Below are positions 54,192 through 63,096 of a stretch of DNA of 64,000 bases, piece after piece; the first letter of the stretch is position 1; every line of letters begins with the position of its first letter. The notes beneath the pieces are model-generated. The model searched no databases and was not told where the DNA came from. It was given only the letters and a program-made list of their open reading frames with translations. Source of the DNA: Phocaeicola salanitronis DSM 18170 (GTDB taxonomy: Bacteria > Bacteroidota > Bacteroidia > Bacteroidales > Bacteroidaceae). The stretch lies in assembly GCF_000190575.1 (NCBI RefSeq), contig NC_015164.1:1798001-1862000 (forward strand). Direction: 5' to 3'. The position numbers and the translations under genes were made by a program.

Positions 54192-54222
54192 TTTGAAAAT
54201 TAATAAGAAAAACGTATCTTTG
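54192..54222 (+). promoter_or_regulatory. Promoter of the ATPase/PD-(D/E)XK gene
   Basis: TTTG at 54192-54195 and TATCTTTG at 54215-54222 with 19 bases between match the Bacteroidetes consensus and spacing; the ATG follows at 54253. Confidence 0.7.
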
Positions 54223-54252
54223 CCGTACGATAACCATTAAAGACATTCAAAT

Positions 54253-56007
54253 ATGGAACAGTCAAAAGTGAAAGGCATTCCTTACGGCGTGGCAAATTTC
54301 GAACAGCTGCGGAACGAGAATCTCTATTACGTGGACAAGACCATGTATCTTCCGCTCTTGGAGAACATGAGCAACTACCTCTTCCTTATCCGTCCGCGCC
54401 GTTTCGGAAAGAGCGTGTTCGTCAGCATGATGCGGGATTACTATGACATCGCCAAAGCGGACCGCTTCGATACGTTGTTCGACGGATTGTGGATAAAAGA
54501 GCATCCTACGCCCTTGAAGAACGCTTTTCAGGTAATATACTTTGACTTCTCGTTAGCGGGGGCAGGAATGGAACGGCTGGAATATACATTTAATGATTAT
54601 TGCTGTACAGAACTTGACTCTTTTATCAAACAATACAAAACGTATTATGACGACACTACGTTTCAAAATGTATTGGCAGAAAAAGACGCAGCTTCAAAAT
54701 TGCGAATCATCAATGCAGAAGCGCGTCGCAAAAAATATCCACTCTACCTCATTATTGACGAGTATGACAATTTTACGAATGTAATTCTAAGCGAAGGCGG
54801 CAAAGAAATGTTCCGAAACCTGACCCATGCCAGCGGCTTCTACCGCGAATACTTCAAGATATTCAAGGCAATGTTCAGCCGGGTGTTCCTGATTGGCGTA
54901 TCTCCTGTTACCTTAGACGACCTTTCGAGCGGATATAACATCGACTGGAACATCTCGCAGGCACCGGAATTCAACCACATGTTAGGTTTCTCTGAAAGTG
55001 ACGTGTGCACCATGTTCCATTACTATCAGGACAATGGCAAGCTGCGTGCCGATGCCGACATCGAGGCGATGATGGCGGAAATGAAGCCGTGGTACAACAA
55101 CTATTGCTTTGCCAAACAATGCCTAAACGATGACCGCCTATACAACTGCGACATGGTATATTACTATCTGCGCCACCAAGTGCTCTACGGATGCCCTCCT
55201 GATGAAATGGTGGACAAAAATATCCGTACGGACTATAAGAAGCTGAAAATGCTGGCAGACATTGACCGTGGGAATCAAAGGGAGAACCGCATGAGCGTAA
55301 TAGAAGAGATAGCGGCAACAGGCTCGGTCATTATGTCGCTGAAGACTTCATTCCCTGCCGAATACGTGACGGATGACAACAATTTCCGGAGCCTCCTTTA
55401 TTATTATGGACTGCTTACGATGGAAAGCAGCTACGGGAGCATGATGAAAATGGTAATCCCGAACAATTGCGTGAAAGAACAATACTGGAGCTTCATGCGC
55501 GATTACTACAACCGCAGCTTCAAGATAGACAGCATCCCGATGGAAATGGAAATGATGCGCATGGCGTTGGAAGGCGAATGGCAGCCATTCATCGAGCGGA
55601 TAGCAGTGGCATACCGGGAAAACTCATCCGTACGGGACAGCATCTTGGGCGAGCATAACCTACAAGGATTCTTCAAGGCTTATCTTGCCCTGAATAGCCT
55701 GTATCTGGTAGAACCTGAAGTGGAACTGAATTACGGATTCAGTGATTTCCTCCTGCTTCCGGACAAGGCACGCTACCCGGAGACAGCACACAGCTACATC
55801 ATGGAGTTGAAGTACGTAAAGCCCACGGCTTCCGACAGTGAAGTAGAAGCCAAAAGCAAAGAAGCAGAGGAACAATTACAGAAATACTGTGCAGACAGAG
55901 TCGTAAAACGCCTTTGCATGAATACGCAGCTTCATTTACTGAAAATCGTATTCCGGGGAGCGGAGATGAAAATATGTGCCGAAACCTGTTCAACTGATAT
56001 CCGATAG
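54253..56007 (+). CDS. AAA-ATPase-like protein with C-terminal PD-(D/E)XK nuclease-like domain
   Basis: 584 residues, cytosolic. The N-terminal AAA-ATPase_like domain begins VKGIPYGVANFEQLRNENLY with VDKTMYLPLL and the P-loop variant LIRPRRFGKSVFVSMMRDYY; Walker B-like LYLIIDEYDNF follows. The C-terminal PDDEXK_9-type domain has LNYGFSDFLLLPD (Asp) and SYIMELKYVKP (E-x-K). These genes occur in many copies in Bacteroidetes and are often mobile or decoy-like; their function is not established. It faces away from PUL 2 susC and toward the hybrid regulator gene, has its own promoter, and sits beside repeat copy C. Confidence 0.92.
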   Translation: MEQSKVKGIPYGVANFEQLRNENLYYVDKTMYLPLLENMSNYLFLIRPRRFGKSVFVSMMRDYYDIAKADRFDTLFDGLWIKEHPTPLKNAFQVIYFDFSLAGAGMERLEYTFNDYCCTELDSFIKQYKTYYDDTTFQNVLAEKDAASKLRIINAEARRKKYPLYLIIDEYDNFTNVILSEGGKEMFRNLTHASGFYREYFKIFKAMFSRVFLIGVSPVTLDDLSSGYNIDWNISQAPEFNHMLGFSESDVCTMFHYYQDNGKLRADADIEAMMAEMKPWYNNYCFAKQCLNDDRLYNCDMVYYYLRHQVLYGCPPDEMVDKNIRTDYKKLKMLADIDRGNQRENRMSVIEEIAATGSVIMSLKTSFPAEYVTDDNNFRSLLYYYGLLTMESSYGSMMKMVIPNNCVKEQYWSFMRDYYNRSFKIDSIPMEMEMMRMALEGEWQPFIERIAVAYRENSSVRDSILGEHNLQGFFKAYLALNSLYLVEPEVELNYGFSDFLLLPDKARYPETAHSYIMELKYVKPTASDSEVEAKSKEAEEQLQKYCADRVVKRLCMNTQLHLLKIVFRGAEMKICAETCSTDIR

Positions 56008-56046
56008 AGGATTATCCTATATTCAATATCAGATAATCCTCTATCG
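56002..56046. terminator. Hairpin terminator between convergent genes
   Basis: A 15-bp perfect inverted repeat (CGATAGAGGATTATC at 56002-56016 with its inverse at 56032-56046) overlaps the stop of the ATPase gene and precedes the end of the convergent regulator gene. A third partial copy of the arm follows at about 56050-56063. Confidence 0.7.
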
Positions 56047-56079
56047 AAAAGAGAATAATCCTCTCCGGCAGGGGAAGAA

Positions 56080-59000
56080 TCAAGCATGACGGAGCTGTTC
56101 CATATACTCGGCAGGAGATACGCCTATCTCTTTTTTGAAGCAAACACTGAAATAAGCGGGGTCGCTGTAACCTACCCCGTATGCCAGTTCGGCAATCTTG
56201 ATGCCCTTTTTCTCTTCCATGATGCGGCATGCCGCTTTCATGCGGATATTGCGCAAGAAGGCAGGAAACGTAAGCCCGGTCAATGACTTCAGTTTCCGGA
56301 ACGCCGTGGAACGCGTGGTGTGCATTTCTTCCACAAACTGGGCCTGTCCGAACGCAGAATCGCCCAAATGACGGTGTATGGTATCTACCGCCTTTTGCAA
56401 GAAATCCTCGTCCATACTGGTGAAATCCAATCCTTTTGCTTCGAACACCAATTGCTTCTTAAATGTTTTCGTCTTCCGTTCCCTTGCGGCAAGCAAGTTG
56501 GCAATACGTGCCTGAAGCAACGTCAGGCTGAAAGGTTTCGTAATAAACGCATCCGCCCCCGACTCGTAGGCTTCCACCCGGTCTTCTTCCAGGTTCTTGG
56601 CGGTAAGCAACAAGAAAGGAATATGGCTGGTATCGAAATCGCCTTTAATCTTCCGGCAAAAAGTAATGCCATCCATAACAGGCATCATCACGTCTGAAAC
56701 AATCAGGTCAATATCGTGCTTCCGGGTGCAGCCAAGCCCTTCTTCACCGTTCTTTGCGGTATAAACCGTATAGTCTTTGGAAAGGATACGCGCCATCAGC
56801 CCCAACAATTCTCCATTATCTTCCACCAGCAAAAGACTGCATTTCTTTTCTTTATCTGCAACCTTTTCCGGTTCCTCCTCGCCAGACGATTCTATCACCA
56901 CATCCATATCCTCCACCCCGGAAATTTCGTGCGGCACACTTTCATCAGACAGCAGCAACTCCTGATCTAATTCTTCGGGTGCATAGCTTGATTTTCCAGT
57001 CGGGAAAGACACAATAAACGCCGCCCCTTTCCCTTCTTCGCTTTCTACCCGGATGGAACCGTGATGCAGCGTCACCAAGTCGTGCACCAATGATAACCCG
57101 ATACCTGTCCCGATTGTATTGTATTTCCGATAGCTTCCTTCATAGAAACGCTTGAAAAGGTCTTTTTGCGCTTCTTTAGAAATGCCCGGCCCGTTATCTT
57201 TCACCGTTAGCTGCGCCTCTTCCTCACTGAGACGTACCAACTCGATGGATACGGTTTCATCGGGCAAGTTGTATTTTGCCGCATTCGACAACAAGTTATA
57301 CAAAATCTTATCGAACTTGTCCGGATCGAAATAAACGATAAACGGAGCCGGACGGCAAGATAAGGTTACCTTCATCCCTTTCTTCTTCAAAAGAGGCACA
57401 AAAGCGTCTACGCTGTGCCGGATAAACAAGGCAAGATCGCCCCGTGATACTTTCAGTTTCAGGTTTCCTGTCTCTGCCTTACGGAATTCCAATATCTGCT
57501 GCAGCAAACGAATCAAACGGTTGATATTGGTCATCATCAACTTATATTTGGGTTCGTACGCAGGCGCTTCTTGCTTCAGGTCTTCTACCGATGCAGTCAA
57601 TACGGTCAGCGGAGTCAGCAATTCATGGGTAATGTTTGTAAAAAACTGGAGCTTGGCATGATTCAGTTTTTCTATCTCCGCCTTCTCCACTTCCCTCAGA
57701 TGAAGTTCGTTGCGGAGCAGCATACGTTTGCGCATCGTACGGAACACCCAGTAAACAATGCCAACCGCCAGCAACACATAAACCAGGTAAGCCCACCACG
57801 TTTTCCAAAAAGGAGGCAACACCGTTATAGCCAGCTCACGCACGTTGTTTCCCCACACTCCATTCTCGTCGGTCGCTTTCAACAGGAACGTATATTTCCC
57901 GCTTCCCAGATTATTGTAATACGCCACGCGATGCGCAGCATCGACGTATTGCCACCCGTTATCGAAGCCCTGAAGCTGGAAAGCATACTTATTGGAATTG
58001 GGGTTCAGATAGGTCAAGGCTGCAAACTCAATGCTGAAATTATTATATTTATAAGGTATAACCAGTTCCTCGGTAAAGGCAGGAGAGGCGGCGGACAAGC
58101 GGTTTCTTACTTCTTGCGGATAAGCAGACAACGAACGGTTGTGAATACGGATATCCGTAACTGCCAAAGGAGCTTCCTTATGGGTTTCTTCTATCTCATC
58201 GGGAACAAACGAATTGTATCCTTTGTAATTGCCGAACAACAGTTCACCGTTATACTTGCACGATGACTTGGCTATGAAAAACTTATCCAACAGCCCGTCG
58301 TTTACGGCATAAATCCTCACGACCGGATTCTTGTCTGCTCCGCTCAGTTTTATCAATCCTTCATTCGTTCCCAACCACAAGTTGCCCTTCCCATCCTCTT
58401 CGATACTCGCTACCATATCGCCCGGAATGGCATATTCCCGACTCTTGGGAACAAAACGTTTCCCTGCACGGTCGTACAGATACAAGCCTCCGCCTTCCGT
58501 ACCCACCCACAAGCGTTGCCGGCTATCCATATAAAGGCACAGCACCGTATTTGTCATCAGCCTGCCGTTGGAAACACTATAATTGCAAAAGCGCAACGAT
58601 GCTGCATCTTCCAGATTACCGTTCACATGAATCAAGCCGTAATTGGATGTAGCGACCCATCGGCTTCCGTCCGTATCTTCTATAATGTCTTTTACATTCA
58701 AATCACGGGCAGAAGTTCCGTCCTCGAAATCGATGCTGCTCCAATGCAACAACTTTCCGTCTGCCCTCTGCACATTCAAACTGGTACGGGTACCTATCCA
58801 GCAATTCCCTTTACTATCCTCATACAATGCCTCTATCATTGAACCACGCTGAAACTCCAGCCAATAAGCTTTCCCCTGATAAGGCAATGCCACAATGCCT
58901 CCCGAACAACCGAACCAAATGCTTTTATCCTGCTTGCGCTGCATGATGGAAGTAACCGTATTCCCTAATGAAAGAGAAGAAAATTCAGGCAAACGGGAAG

Positions 59001-60213
59001 AAGGAACAAACTTGTCCGACCCTTCCTTCTTGCATGCCAAGCCTACGGTACCGATACCTGCCCAAAGATTTCCGTCCCTATCCGCAAACAAGCTCCGTAC
59101 AGATACCGCCAAAGCACCCGAAACCAAATAATCTAACGTATTCGAATGAAAACTATTTCCCTTCGTATCAGTCATCCATACGCCTCCACCAATCGTACCT
59201 ATCCAGATGTTTCCCGCCGCATCGGAAATAATCGAATTGACCTCATCGGAAGGGATATAATAAGGCGAACGCCTGGGCATATAATTAATGAACTGCGTTG
59301 AACGGACGGAAGGCAGAATACTCAGCCCCATGCGGGTTCCCACCCAAAGCGAACGGGTATGCGGGTCTTCTTCTATCGCATAGACGATATCGTCCACCAA
59401 ACTCCTGTCATCATCCGGATGATGTCTGTAAGGCACATACGCCAAACGGGAAAAATCCTTCGGATGTTCCAGCCGGTAAAGCCCGTCGCCCCACGTACCT
59501 ACCCAAATATTCCGTCCGGAATCTTCGAATATCACATGAGGGCTGTTACGTTTCCCGATAGTGGGATAGGCATAAAACTTGTCTTCGGAAACACAATACC
59601 GGTAAAGCCCATCTCCCCATAACCCCATCCAGATATCTCCGTCGGCATCCTCATGCAACGATTTTACCGAACCTGCCTTCAGTATGCTTCCGGTCTGCTC
59701 CTTGCCGTACACAACAAACGAATCGCGTGCGGCTATATACCGGCAAAGCCCTTTGTCGGTTCCTATCCATACCTGATTGTCAGAAGTTACGAGAATACAC
59801 GATACAAGATTATTGGGAATGGCGGGATAGACATACTTATGGATATTGCCAGTCTTCAAGTCCATCACGTTCAGCCCGTCTTGCGTCCCCATCCACAGAT
59901 TGTGCGAAGCGTCTTCCTGTATGCACAAGATGTTGTTGTTCGTCAGGATATCCGGCATATACATATTCGACTTGTAAGTATTCACCTTGTATCCGTCGTA
60001 CTGGCACAACCCGTTGCGTGTAGCAAGCCAGATAAATCCGCTACGGTCTTGATAGACTTTCTGTACCTCGTTGGAAACAAGCATTTCGGGAGAAGGCTTC
60101 TGCACAAAGCGCAACTTGTACAAAGGGGATTGCGCGAAGGCAAAGCAAGGCACAGCAAACAAAACAAGCCAAAAGCAAAGTTTTCTCAAATCATAGTATC
60201 CAGATGTATTCAT
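56080..60213 (-). CDS. Hybrid two-component system sensor/regulator (likely PUL 2 regulator)
   Basis: About 1377 residues starting MNTSGYYDLRKLCFWLVLFA, a signal peptide. Periplasmic two-component propeller repeats follow (DRSGFIWLATRNGLCQYDG, SHNLWMGTQDGLNVMD and many W-x-G-T units), a Y_Y_Y domain (YNNFSIEFAALTYLNPNSNK) and a membrane helix (WAYLVYVLLAVGIVYWVF, about 800-820). The cytoplasmic part has HisKA with NITHELLTPLTVL, an HATPase with LSNAAKYN and DNGPGISKEAQ, a receiver with LLLVEDNGEL and DLIVSDVMMPVMDG, and an AraC helix-turn-helix ending GVGYSDPAYFSVCFKKEIGV. A GTG start at 60237 is excluded because the -7 box lies there. It senses an oligosaccharide and activates its PUL. Confidence 0.96.
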   Translation of the reverse strand: MNTSGYYDLRKLCFWLVLFAVPCFAFAQSPLYKLRFVQKPSPEMLVSNEVQKVYQDRSGFIWLATRNGLCQYDGYKVNTYKSNMYMPDILTNNNILCIQEDASHNLWMGTQDGLNVMDLKTGNIHKYVYPAIPNNLVSCILVTSDNQVWIGTDKGLCRYIAARDSFVVYGKEQTGSILKAGSVKSLHEDADGDIWMGLWGDGLYRYCVSEDKFYAYPTIGKRNSPHVIFEDSGRNIWVGTWGDGLYRLEHPKDFSRLAYVPYRHHPDDDRSLVDDIVYAIEEDPHTRSLWVGTRMGLSILPSVRSTQFINYMPRRSPYYIPSDEVNSIISDAAGNIWIGTIGGGVWMTDTKGNSFHSNTLDYLVSGALAVSVRSLFADRDGNLWAGIGTVGLACKKEGSDKFVPSSRLPEFSSLSLGNTVTSIMQRKQDKSIWFGCSGGIVALPYQGKAYWLEFQRGSMIEALYEDSKGNCWIGTRTSLNVQRADGKLLHWSSIDFEDGTSARDLNVKDIIEDTDGSRWVATSNYGLIHVNGNLEDAASLRFCNYSVSNGRLMTNTVLCLYMDSRQRLWVGTEGGGLYLYDRAGKRFVPKSREYAIPGDMVASIEEDGKGNLWLGTNEGLIKLSGADKNPVVRIYAVNDGLLDKFFIAKSSCKYNGELLFGNYKGYNSFVPDEIEETHKEAPLAVTDIRIHNRSLSAYPQEVRNRLSAASPAFTEELVIPYKYNNFSIEFAALTYLNPNSNKYAFQLQGFDNGWQYVDAAHRVAYYNNLGSGKYTFLLKATDENGVWGNNVRELAITVLPPFWKTWWAYLVYVLLAVGIVYWVFRTMRKRMLLRNELHLREVEKAEIEKLNHAKLQFFTNITHELLTPLTVLTASVEDLKQEAPAYEPKYKLMMTNINRLIRLLQQILEFRKAETGNLKLKVSRGDLALFIRHSVDAFVPLLKKKGMKVTLSCRPAPFIVYFDPDKFDKILYNLLSNAAKYNLPDETVSIELVRLSEEEAQLTVKDNGPGISKEAQKDLFKRFYEGSYRKYNTIGTGIGLSLVHDLVTLHHGSIRVESEEGKGAAFIVSFPTGKSSYAPEELDQELLLSDESVPHEISGVEDMDVVIESSGEEEPEKVADKEKKCSLLLVEDNGELLGLMARILSKDYTVYTAKNGEEGLGCTRKHDIDLIVSDVMMPVMDGITFCRKIKGDFDTSHIPFLLLTAKNLEEDRVEAYESGADAFITKPFSLTLLQARIANLLAARERKTKTFKKQLVFEAKGLDFTSMDEDFLQKAVDTIHRHLGDSAFGQAQFVEEMHTTRSTAFRKLKSLTGLTFPAFLRNIRMKAACRIMEEKKGIKIAELAYGVGYSDPAYFSVCFKKEIGVSPAEYMEQLRHA

Positions 60214-60236
60214 AGCATGCTTTTCCAGTTTCCGCA

Positions 60237-60244
60237 CAAAGATA
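60237..60244 (-). promoter_or_regulatory. -7 box of the hybrid two-component gene
   Basis: TATCTTTG on the minus strand, 24 bases upstream of the ATG at 60213. It overlaps the alternative GTG at 60235-60237 and so decides the start. Confidence 0.6.
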
Positions 60245-60292
60245 ATAATTTTTCAGAAACCGTCAAAAGCAGGGAAAGAAAAACGGACACCG

Positions 60293-61579
60293 TTACAAAT
60301 ACGCCGGAAGTTGACTCAATTTCATGCTGTTTGAACCTTTTATCAGAATTGTAAAACCGACAGGCTTGCTTTTTTCCAAAGCTTCCTTCACGGCATCGAC
60401 ATTATCAAAATGTTCGTACGCGGAGGCAACAGCCTTAAACTCCGGACCCGCCAACATCACACGGTCAAACCGACATCCGTCCAAGAAGCCGACTATCTTC
60501 CGGTGCTCTTCCAGACTGGCTTCGCCCAACTCTTTCATATCGCCCAAGATAACCATCTTATGAGGTGCCTGCACCTGACGGAAATTCTCTAACGCCGCCA
60601 TCATGCTGGTAGGATTGGCATTGTAAGCATCTACAATCAGCTTATTACGCCCGGTATCTACCAACTGGGAACGGTTATTCTGAGGCATATATGTGGATAA
60701 GGCTTCGCAAATATCTTCGGGAGCCACATCAAAATACTTGCCTACGGCAACGGAAGCCAATGCATTGTCTAAGTTATAAGCCCCTATCAAATGGGTCTGC
60801 ACCGGATACGTATTCCTTTCCGACATCCACTCGAAAGCCAGGAAAGGCGAACAAGACAAAAGCTTGCCGCTTACAAACAAGCCCGATGCCTGACCATAAC
60901 GTACACAATGCAAACCATGGGCAATGGCATTCAGATAAGAATTTTCATTTTGAATAAAGATAGTGGCATTGCCTTTCTCACGCAAAAAATCATACAATTC
61001 CCCTTTGGTCTTAATGACGCCCTCGAAAGAGCCGAAGCCTAACAAATGTGCCTTGCCTACATTCGTTATCAAACCGTAATCAGGTTCTGCAATCTGCACC
61101 AACGCCTTTATCTCGCCCGGATGATTCGCCCCCATTTCCACTACAGCCATTTCATGCTCCTTGTTCAGACGCAACAGAGTCAGAGGAACGCCGATGTGAT
61201 TATTCAGATTCCCTTGTGTAAACAATACCTTATACTTCTTGCTCAGTACCGAAGATACCAGTTCCTTCGTGGTAGTCTTCCCATTGGTACCCGTAATGCC
61301 GATAATGGGCGTCTTCAACTGCCGGCGATGATAGTTCGCCAATTGTTGCAAAACTTGCAGGCAATCATCTACCAAAATATAACTTTCCCCCCGGGCATAT
61401 TCAGGTTCATCCACCACCGCATAGCGGCATCCTTGTGCCAAAGCCTGTGCGGCAAAAGCATTCCCGTTAAACGTTTCTCCTTTTAACGCGATAAACATAC
61501 TCCCCTGAGGGCAATGGCGGCTATCTGTAGTCACCGTTCCACACACCTGAAAACGGCTGTATAATTCTTCTATCTCCAT
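60293..61579 (-). CDS. murF: UDP-N-acetylmuramoyl-tripeptide--D-alanyl-D-alanine ligase
   Basis: 428 residues, normal length. It adds D-Ala-D-Ala to the UDP-MurNAc-tripeptide, the last cytoplasmic peptide step of peptidoglycan synthesis. N-terminal substrate domain (VTTDSRHCPQGSMFIALKGE), ATP site GITGTNGKTTTKELVSSVLS, AVVEMGANHPGEIKAL, NLDNALASVAVGKYF, and the C-terminal DAYNANPTSMMAALENFR and ILGDMKELGEAS. Ends MKLSQLPAYL. Housekeeping gene; no mur cluster is present here. Confidence 0.97.
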   Translation of the reverse strand: MEIEELYSRFQVCGTVTTDSRHCPQGSMFIALKGETFNGNAFAAQALAQGCRYAVVDEPEYARGESYILVDDCLQVLQQLANYHRRQLKTPIIGITGTNGKTTTKELVSSVLSKKYKVLFTQGNLNNHIGVPLTLLRLNKEHEMAVVEMGANHPGEIKALVQIAEPDYGLITNVGKAHLLGFGSFEGVIKTKGELYDFLREKGNATIFIQNENSYLNAIAHGLHCVRYGQASGLFVSGKLLSCSPFLAFEWMSERNTYPVQTHLIGAYNLDNALASVAVGKYFDVAPEDICEALSTYMPQNNRSQLVDTGRNKLIVDAYNANPTSMMAALENFRQVQAPHKMVILGDMKELGEASLEEHRKIVGFLDGCRFDRVMLAGPEFKAVASAYEHFDNVDAVKEALEKSKPVGFTILIKGSNSMKLSQLPAYL

Positions 61580-61618
61580 ACGGTAACTTCTTTCTAATTC
61601 TTTAATGTGTTTGCTTAA

Positions 61619-61694
61619 AACGCAGATTAACGCAGATTATCGCGAATCAATAATTTAATTATTTATCTGCGTGAATCTGTGAAAATCTGCGTTT
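61619..61694. repeat. Inverted repeat of AACGCAGATT units
   Basis: Left arm at 61619-61645 with AACGCAGATTAACGCAGATT, right arm at 61664-61694 with ATCTGCGTGAATCTGTGAAA and then ATCTGCGTTT. It lies in the 134-base gap after the S41 protease gene and before murF and probably ends the upstream transcript. Confidence 0.7.
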
Positions 61695-61713
61695 CCTTAT
61701 AGTTGCATTTAAT

Positions 61714-63087
61714 TTATCTTATATTGAATTGTGACCGGCGAGGCTTACGGGCAATCGGATTATAAACGACTTCTTTCTGCTTATTGAACCAATGATTCCG
61801 GCTTTGCACATCCTGTTCCGAACCGGTAACCGGGAATGTGCCATGCTCCAAATGGTAAAGCACAGGAACCATCAGGCTGTCCTGTTCCGTACCGAACTCG
61901 CCTAACGTCGCGGTCAAATCCTCCTCTGCCTCATAATCAGGCTGCAAGCCGTTGTCATAATACTCATAAAACCCCTCCGAATTGCTGACGTATGCCGTAG
62001 TCAGCCAAAACTCCAATTGCGGATAGGCTTCATCGGTAAACAGACTCTGTGCCACATTCTTGCCAAAAGTAGAAGCGCCTACCTGCAACAACTTATCGCC
62101 CAAATAAGGACGCAACGTATTCACTATAATCTCCGCAGCCGAAGCCGTATTATTCGTAGTAATCACATAAAGGCGGTCGTAAGACAAATTGGACACCCCC
62201 TGCAACAAGCTGGAATCAAATGTATATGCCTGTGTTTGAGGTTCGGTCTTGTCATTGAATATCATATTCATCCAAGTCTGCCCCATCGTACCTTGTGGAG
62301 CAAGAATGGTACTAAGCAACTGGGCAGTAGACACATATCCTCCCGGATTGTAGCGCAAATCCAGGATAATATCTGTGGGCGACTGAGCCGCCGCTTCATT
62401 GAATGCCGCTTTCAATAAATCTTCATCGGCTGTCTCAAAGCTATTATAAAGGATGTAAAAAGCCGTCCGACCACCTGCCGAAATCGTTTTATAAGTAAAC
62501 ACGCTGGGCTGGTCTATGATGCGGGGAGCAGGCATATCGATATAAGATGTATCCGGAAGACCGTCCTTTACCGTTGCTACCCGATACCGGTAGGACGAGG
62601 CCGGACGCTGGAAATATTCCGTATAATTGCTGGTATTCAGCGCACGTCCGTCCACATCAACCACCCAATCGTCTCGTTTGAGTCCAACTTCTGCCGCCGG
62701 TGAATCGGGATACACATAAAGAATATGTACGACATAATCGCCATTGGCATTGCGCACCAACGCACCCTCCAACCCAAAGGTAGGATAATCGATCTGTACA
62801 CGGGATACGTTGACCGAATCAATATGCGAAAATACAGAACCGTTTTTCTGGTCTTGTGAAGACACTACCGACTGCAAAAAATCTTCAGGCTTATCAAAGA
62901 AATTCAATTCTTCTTCAGCCGGCAAATCTTCGTAAAACAGATAATGCTGCTGCATCACCTCATACATCCACGTCTTTGCACCAATCAACGCATAATATTC
63001 TCCCGAACGGTCTTGCCCGCACGAAGCAAGAAGCAAAGACGAAACTACCAGACTTATTGCACAAAGATAACGAATATACCTTCTCAT
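61714..63087 (-). CDS. S41-family (C-terminal-processing-type) peptidase lipoprotein
   Basis: About 457 residues starting MRRYIRYLCAISLVVSSLLL with lipobox LLASC. An N-terminal helical segment (EVMQQHYLFYEDLPAEEELN) precedes a PDZ domain (VYPDSPAAEVGLKRDDWVVD) and the S41 core: ILDLRYNPGGYVSTAQLLST, catalytic Ser in NNTASAAEIIVNTLRPYLG and Lys in ASTFGKNVAQS. So it is an intact Ser/Lys protease on the periplasmic or outer face. It begins 9 bases after the coiled-coil gene stop, so the two form an operon. Substrate unknown. Confidence 0.93.
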   Translation of the reverse strand: MRRYIRYLCAISLVVSSLLLASCGQDRSGEYYALIGAKTWMYEVMQQHYLFYEDLPAEEELNFFDKPEDFLQSVVSSQDQKNGSVFSHIDSVNVSRVQIDYPTFGLEGALVRNANGDYVVHILYVYPDSPAAEVGLKRDDWVVDVDGRALNTSNYTEYFQRPASSYRYRVATVKDGLPDTSYIDMPAPRIIDQPSVFTYKTISAGGRTAFYILYNSFETADEDLLKAAFNEAAAQSPTDIILDLRYNPGGYVSTAQLLSTILAPQGTMGQTWMNMIFNDKTEPQTQAYTFDSSLLQGVSNLSYDRLYVITTNNTASAAEIIVNTLRPYLGDKLLQVGASTFGKNVAQSLFTDEAYPQLEFWLTTAYVSNSEGFYEYYDNGLQPDYEAEEDLTATLGEFGTEQDSLMVPVLYHLEHGTFPVTGSEQDVQSRNHWFNKQKEVVYNPIARKPRRSQFNIR

Positions 63088-63096
63088 ACAGTACAA

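Noticed and set aside
60213..60237. GTG start eight codons upstream for the hybrid two-component gene
   Set aside because: An exact -7 promoter box overlaps that codon, so it would not be in the transcript.
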